Positions 12,365 through 14,344 of a DNA stretch of 14,344 nt are shown here, one piece after another. This DNA comes from an uncultured Thiotrichaceae bacterium (GTDB taxonomy: Bacteria > Pseudomonadota > Gammaproteobacteria > Thiotrichales > Thiotrichaceae), in assembly GCA_902727945.1 (NCBI GenBank), contig CACVAV010000364.1, forward strand, positions 1 to 14,344, in the 5' to 3' direction. Each line of letters starts with the position of its first letter. Within the stretch, counting starts at the first letter, position 1. Both the position numbers and the translations under genes were made by a program. The notes below the pieces were generated by a model, which saw only the letters and a program-made list of their open reading frames with translations, ran no database searches and was not told the DNA's origin.

Positions 12365-12775
12365 GTGAAAATTGATATACCCAGTATGGAAGAGCAAAAG
12401 CGGTTTGTGTTTGAGCAGGCAACCAATGCAGCTATTGAACAGCTACAGCAGAACTTGCAAGCACCAGTGATTAAGGATTTAGAGCTAGATGAATCACAGT
12501 TCAGTAACGAGCACCTGCTACCGGAAGGTAGATGGAAACCTCCACACCCAGAAATTATATGTGCGTATCTGGAGCAGTTTAAGCAGCACTCCCTCTATAC
12601 CACGGATAGTGCGGTTGTTGATTTCTTAGGGTTGAATGGTAATAACGGTGCGCGGCGGCTGCGAGCTTACAAAACGGGCAAGGAAAGCCCACCGTTTGGG
12701 GTTTGGCGACGGTTGTTGGTAGCTACTGGAAGGGTTCCGCAGGAAGTGATGCCGGTGCTGGGTTTTTTTGGATAA
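12365..12775 (+). CDS. Probable C-terminal half of the HsdS-like gene with HTH-like domain
   Basis: A 136-residue frame from GTG 12365; an ATG at 12386 is another option. Neither has a good binding site, which fits a split gene. Residues 5-20 (IPSMEEQKRFVFEQAT) match the helix that follows recognition domains in HsdS. The C-terminal 70 residues (DSAVVDFLGLNGNNGARRLRAYKTGKESPPFGVWRRLLVATGRVPQ) resemble a helix-turn-helix: a LGL turn, RRLRAYKTGK as recognition helix, then GVWRRLLV. Fused with 12036-12293, the product would be 222 residues, linking an S-like recognition part to an HTH-like part. The combination suggests a DNA-binding or regulatory protein rather than a true restriction subunit. 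A GTG-started independent gene cannot be excluded. Confidence 0.5.
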   Translation: MKIDIPSMEEQKRFVFEQATNAAIEQLQQNLQAPVIKDLELDESQFSNEHLLPEGRWKPPHPEIICAYLEQFKQHSLYTTDSAVVDFLGLNGNNGARRLRAYKTGKESPPFGVWRRLLVATGRVPQEVMPVLGFFG

Positions 12776-12787
12776 AGGAAGAGTGTT

Positions 12788-13099
12788 ATGGATGAGCGTG
12801 AAATTGTTTTAACTATTAGTGAACATACTTTTCAGTATTTGGAAGTGTTGGCTGTTGGGTTAAGCCAGGAGGCACAGGGTGTTGATAATGAAGCATTGAA
12901 AGCTGGTTATGACAAAAGAATAGATGATTATGGGCCATTGGTAGCAAAGCTTTTAGAAGATGTTGCGGGAAGCCTTGCTGATGGTGTTCGTAGACCTGGA
13001 GCATGGGAAAGAGGAGTGGTTGATCAGTTGACTGGGTGGAATAGTACGGTTTACCCAGACAAGTTTGGTGATCTGGTTGATATTCCGATTAAAGATTGA
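12788..13099 (+). CDS. Hypothetical protein, 103 residues
   Basis: The ATG at 12788 follows AAGGAAGAG at good spacing and lies 12 bp after the stop of the preceding frame, so it is probably in the same transcript. The product, MDEREIVLTISEHTFQYLEV to DKFGDLVDIPIKD, is acidic and mostly helical, with no signal peptide or membrane segment. I recognise no family. It ends just before partial repeat D. It belongs to the cargo of module C with the HsdS-like gene. A partner role to that gene is possible but unsupported. Confidence 0.6.
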   Translation: MDEREIVLTISEHTFQYLEVLAVGLSQEAQGVDNEALKAGYDKRIDDYGPLVAKLLEDVAGSLADGVRRPGAWERGVVDQLTGWNSTVYPDKFGDLVDIPIKD

Positions 13100-13107
13100 T
13101 TTTGGAA

Positions 13108-13260
13108 GTTGTGTGAAAAGCGAAAAGCGTGTCCGGGGTGTGACCGTACACGCTCCCGCGCTAATTCTTTGGTTTTGGCCGTGCTGCCTGCCAGTACCGC
13201 CCAACACAAAGCCAAAGCGCTGCGCTGGCTTTCTGATGGATCGGTGCTGGACGGGGAACG
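13108..13260 (+). repeat. Partial structured repeat, copy D (3' end only)
   Basis: Contains the invariant hairpin (AGCGTGT/ACACGCT, 13126-13154) and the terminal hairpin with CAGTACCG (13192-13199) pairing CGGTGCTG (13242-13249) through one G-T wobble. The inner AAAGCC/GGCTTT stem is as in A and B. The palindrome and middle hairpins are absent. It marks the right end of the module array. Confidence 0.7.
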
Positions 13261-13261
13261 G

Positions 13262-13373
13262 GCTTAAAAAGCTGATGAGGCAGGCAGGTGTGGGATTGGC
13301 GTTTAGCCGGCGACAATGGATAAAAACGGATGATGAGAGGCTGAAAAAAAACAAGGATGCCAGCCGAAACTGA
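13262..13373 (+). pseudogene. Possible C-terminal gene remnant
   Basis: Directly after partial repeat D the frame LKKLMRQAGVGLAFSRRQWI, then KTDDERLKKNKDASRN, has protein-like composition and ends at 13371-13373. Upstream, the frame continues only through the repeat, which I treat as non-coding, so a coding region here would be a tail cut off by the repeat. Its last codons overlap the minus-strand terminator at 13344-13381. No family recognised; chance is possible. Confidence 0.3.
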
Positions 13374-13381
13374 CACCCTTG
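13344..13381 (-). terminator. Intrinsic terminator of the sulfur-globule-like gene
   Basis: On the minus strand CAAGGGTGTCAG and CTGGCATCCTTG form a 12-bp stem (two G-U wobbles) with loop TTTCGG, followed by eight T. It lies about 30 bp past the stop at 13413. Confidence 0.85.
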
Positions 13382-13412
13382 CTAGGACCTTACATTTTAC
13401 TACGTTGCCAGC

Positions 13413-13859
13413 TTACTGAGCAGCAGGAGCCTGTGGTGCTACCGGTGCTTGTGCATTCATTGGAAACTGAGGTGCAAATGGTGCAGCGTTGTTAGCGCCA
13501 GTGTTAGTCATGCCGTAAGTATTACCGTAGCCGTTGCCATAACCGTTACCCTGACCTTGCAGGTTGCCGTTACCATTGCCTTTACCAGCACCATAAACAT
13601 CACTGCTCATGTCTGACTTACCTTTACCTTTGAACATAATCTGAAATTCAACTTCACCATCAGCATTGCCTGCACCACGGCCCCAGCCATTAGCATCAGC
13701 AGCACCTGTGCCATAACCCTGACCATTACCGGCAGTGTAAGCAGAACTGTTTCCGATTGCTTGTCCGTTACCCTGCCCGTTGTCCATTGGCATGAACTCA
13801 GCAGAAGCAGCAGTAGAAAGGGCGATCAAAGCAGCAAAAGTGATAGTTTGTAATTTCAT
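13413..13859 (-). CDS. Secreted Gly/Asn-rich protein, sulfur globule protein-like
   Basis: A 148-residue protein starting at ATG 13859, with GGAGATTT just before it. An upstream in-frame ATG at 13913 would place non-signal residues before the leader, so I reject it. MKLQTITFAALIALSTAASA is a good Sec signal peptide, cleaved before EF. The mature part is full of GNG, GYG and GNA steps (GNGQAIGNS, GNGQGYGTG, GKGNGNGN, GYGNGYGN). A central segment EVEFQIMFKGKGKSDMSS is followed by a Pro/Ala/Gln tail. This layout recalls sulfur globule envelope proteins of sulfur-oxidising bacteria, which are exported and coat sulfur droplets, as far as I remember the family. Low complexity makes the match uncertain. 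It has its own promoter region and terminator and seems unrelated to the array. Confidence 0.6.
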   Translation of the reverse strand: MKLQTITFAALIALSTAASAEFMPMDNGQGNGQAIGNSSAYTAGNGQGYGTGAADANGWGRGAGNADGEVEFQIMFKGKGKSDMSSDVYGAGKGNGNGNLQGQGNGYGNGYGNTYGMTNTGANNAAPFAPQFPMNAQAPVAPQAPAAQ

Positions 13860-13914
13860 GATAAATCTCCTGGCGAGTTGTTCCGCAAAAGTGCGTCCGC
13901 TTAATATAAGCAAA

Positions 13915-13928
13915 TTCTAATATTAGAA
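13915..13928 (-). promoter_or_regulatory. Palindromic operator candidate upstream of the sulfur-globule-like gene
   Basis: TTCTAATATTAGAA is a perfect 14-bp palindrome about 55 bp before the start codon. A half-site TCTAAT follows close by (about 13932-13937). TATATT at about 13902-13907 on the minus strand would be a suitable -10, so a protein bound at the palindrome would cover the -35 region. The regulator is unknown. Confidence 0.45.
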
Positions 13929-14247
13929 AACTCTAATGTAAAGCTTTTCTTTCATTCTTTTCTTTTTTAAGACCTGATTCATCTGCACAGGAGGGTTGCT
14001 TCAATTCTTGGAAAGCCCGCTATCACAACGGGTTGTATGCGTCTGAAATTTGAAAAAAACTATAAGAGAATTTTTCCAGACAGATGTGTCCATGATCAAA
14101 CCCAATATTTTGACCAAAAATGTTTACCTAAAACGATGGTTTTTGTCAAACTCTTGAAGTTAGGGTGTTGGGTTTGGTCACTGCCGCATGTGTCTGAGTT
14201 AGGAATCAACAAACAGAGGGGGATAGGCAGTGCAAACTTATGGCATG
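13929..14247. other. Intergenic region near the right edge
   Basis: No convincing gene. A plus-strand frame at 14037-14276 looks like chance: it has no ribosome site and runs into the minus-strand gene. CCCG-CTATCACAA-CGGG (about 14018-14034) is a weak hairpin that could end the minus-strand gene beginning beyond the right edge. TTTGACCAAAAA and TTTTTGTCAAA (about 14109-14152) form an imperfect inverted repeat. Confidence 0.35.
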
Positions 14248-14343
14248 TTACTGATATTCTTTTAATAATTTCTTGAGTGCTTCAGGGTTGTTCTTTTTCA
14301 ACGTTTCAATATCAGATTTTATTTTTTGTTCCAGACTGGCTGC
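14248..14343 (-). CDS. C-terminal end of an unidentified protein
   Basis: A minus-strand frame enters from the right edge and stops at TAA (14248-14250), leaving 31 residues: AASLEQKIKSDIETLKKNNP, then EALKKLLKEYQ. It is Lys/Glu/Leu-rich with heptad-like hydrophobic spacing, consistent with a C-terminal helix or coiled coil. The family cannot be recognised from this fragment. Confidence 0.5.
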   Translation of the reverse strand, partial: AASLEQKIKSDIETLKKNNPEALKKLLKEYQ

Positions 14344-14344
14344 A

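Overview
The window looks like accessory DNA from a gammaproteobacterium. The best clue is a secreted Gly/Asn-rich protein near the right end (13413-13859, minus strand) that resembles sulfur globule proteins. That suggests a sulfur oxidiser of the Thiothrix/Beggiatoa type, inferred from a single gene. The left edge holds the C-terminus of a serine recombinase.

Between them lies a tandem array of plasmid-like modules, all in the same orientation. Each full module begins with a non-coding, hairpin-rich repeat of about 0.9 kb (copies at about 2201-3135, 6291-7229 and 10971-11893). Modules A and B then carry parD-parE, a small conserved minus-strand gene, a minus-strand Rep_3 replication initiator with its own iterons, an ssb gene, and one variable cargo gene. 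Module A cargo is a frameshifted secreted protein. Module B cargo is a ribitol-2-dehydrogenase-like SDR. Module C has the repeat but no parDE, rep or ssb; it carries an HsdS-like gene that appears split by a 71-bp insertion, plus a hypothetical gene. A partial repeat (D, about 13108-13260) closes the array. At the left, a repeat upstream flank (154-240) and an ssb-downstream tail (about 313-370) sit close together, as if a further module had collapsed. Its cargo would be a lipoprotein plus a permuted NlpC/P60-like protein.

The most striking feature is a palindrome of about 95 bp near the start of each full repeat. It contains two dif-like (XerC/XerD-type) sites in inverted orientation and folds to a 6-nt loop. 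Recombination between matching sites in neighbouring copies would release circles of about 4.1 and 4.7 kb. Each would hold a replicon, a toxin-antitoxin, an SSB and a cargo. The window can therefore be read as an array of fused mini-plasmids or plasmid-derived cassettes. The 3' hairpin of the repeat keeps its pairing although its stem sequence is entirely different in copy C, which points to selection on structure. The two rep-iteron pairs have diverged while the surrounding parDE, small gene and ssb stayed nearly identical, as expected if the two replicons had to avoid incompatibility.

All function calls are from reading the sequence; no database search was run.
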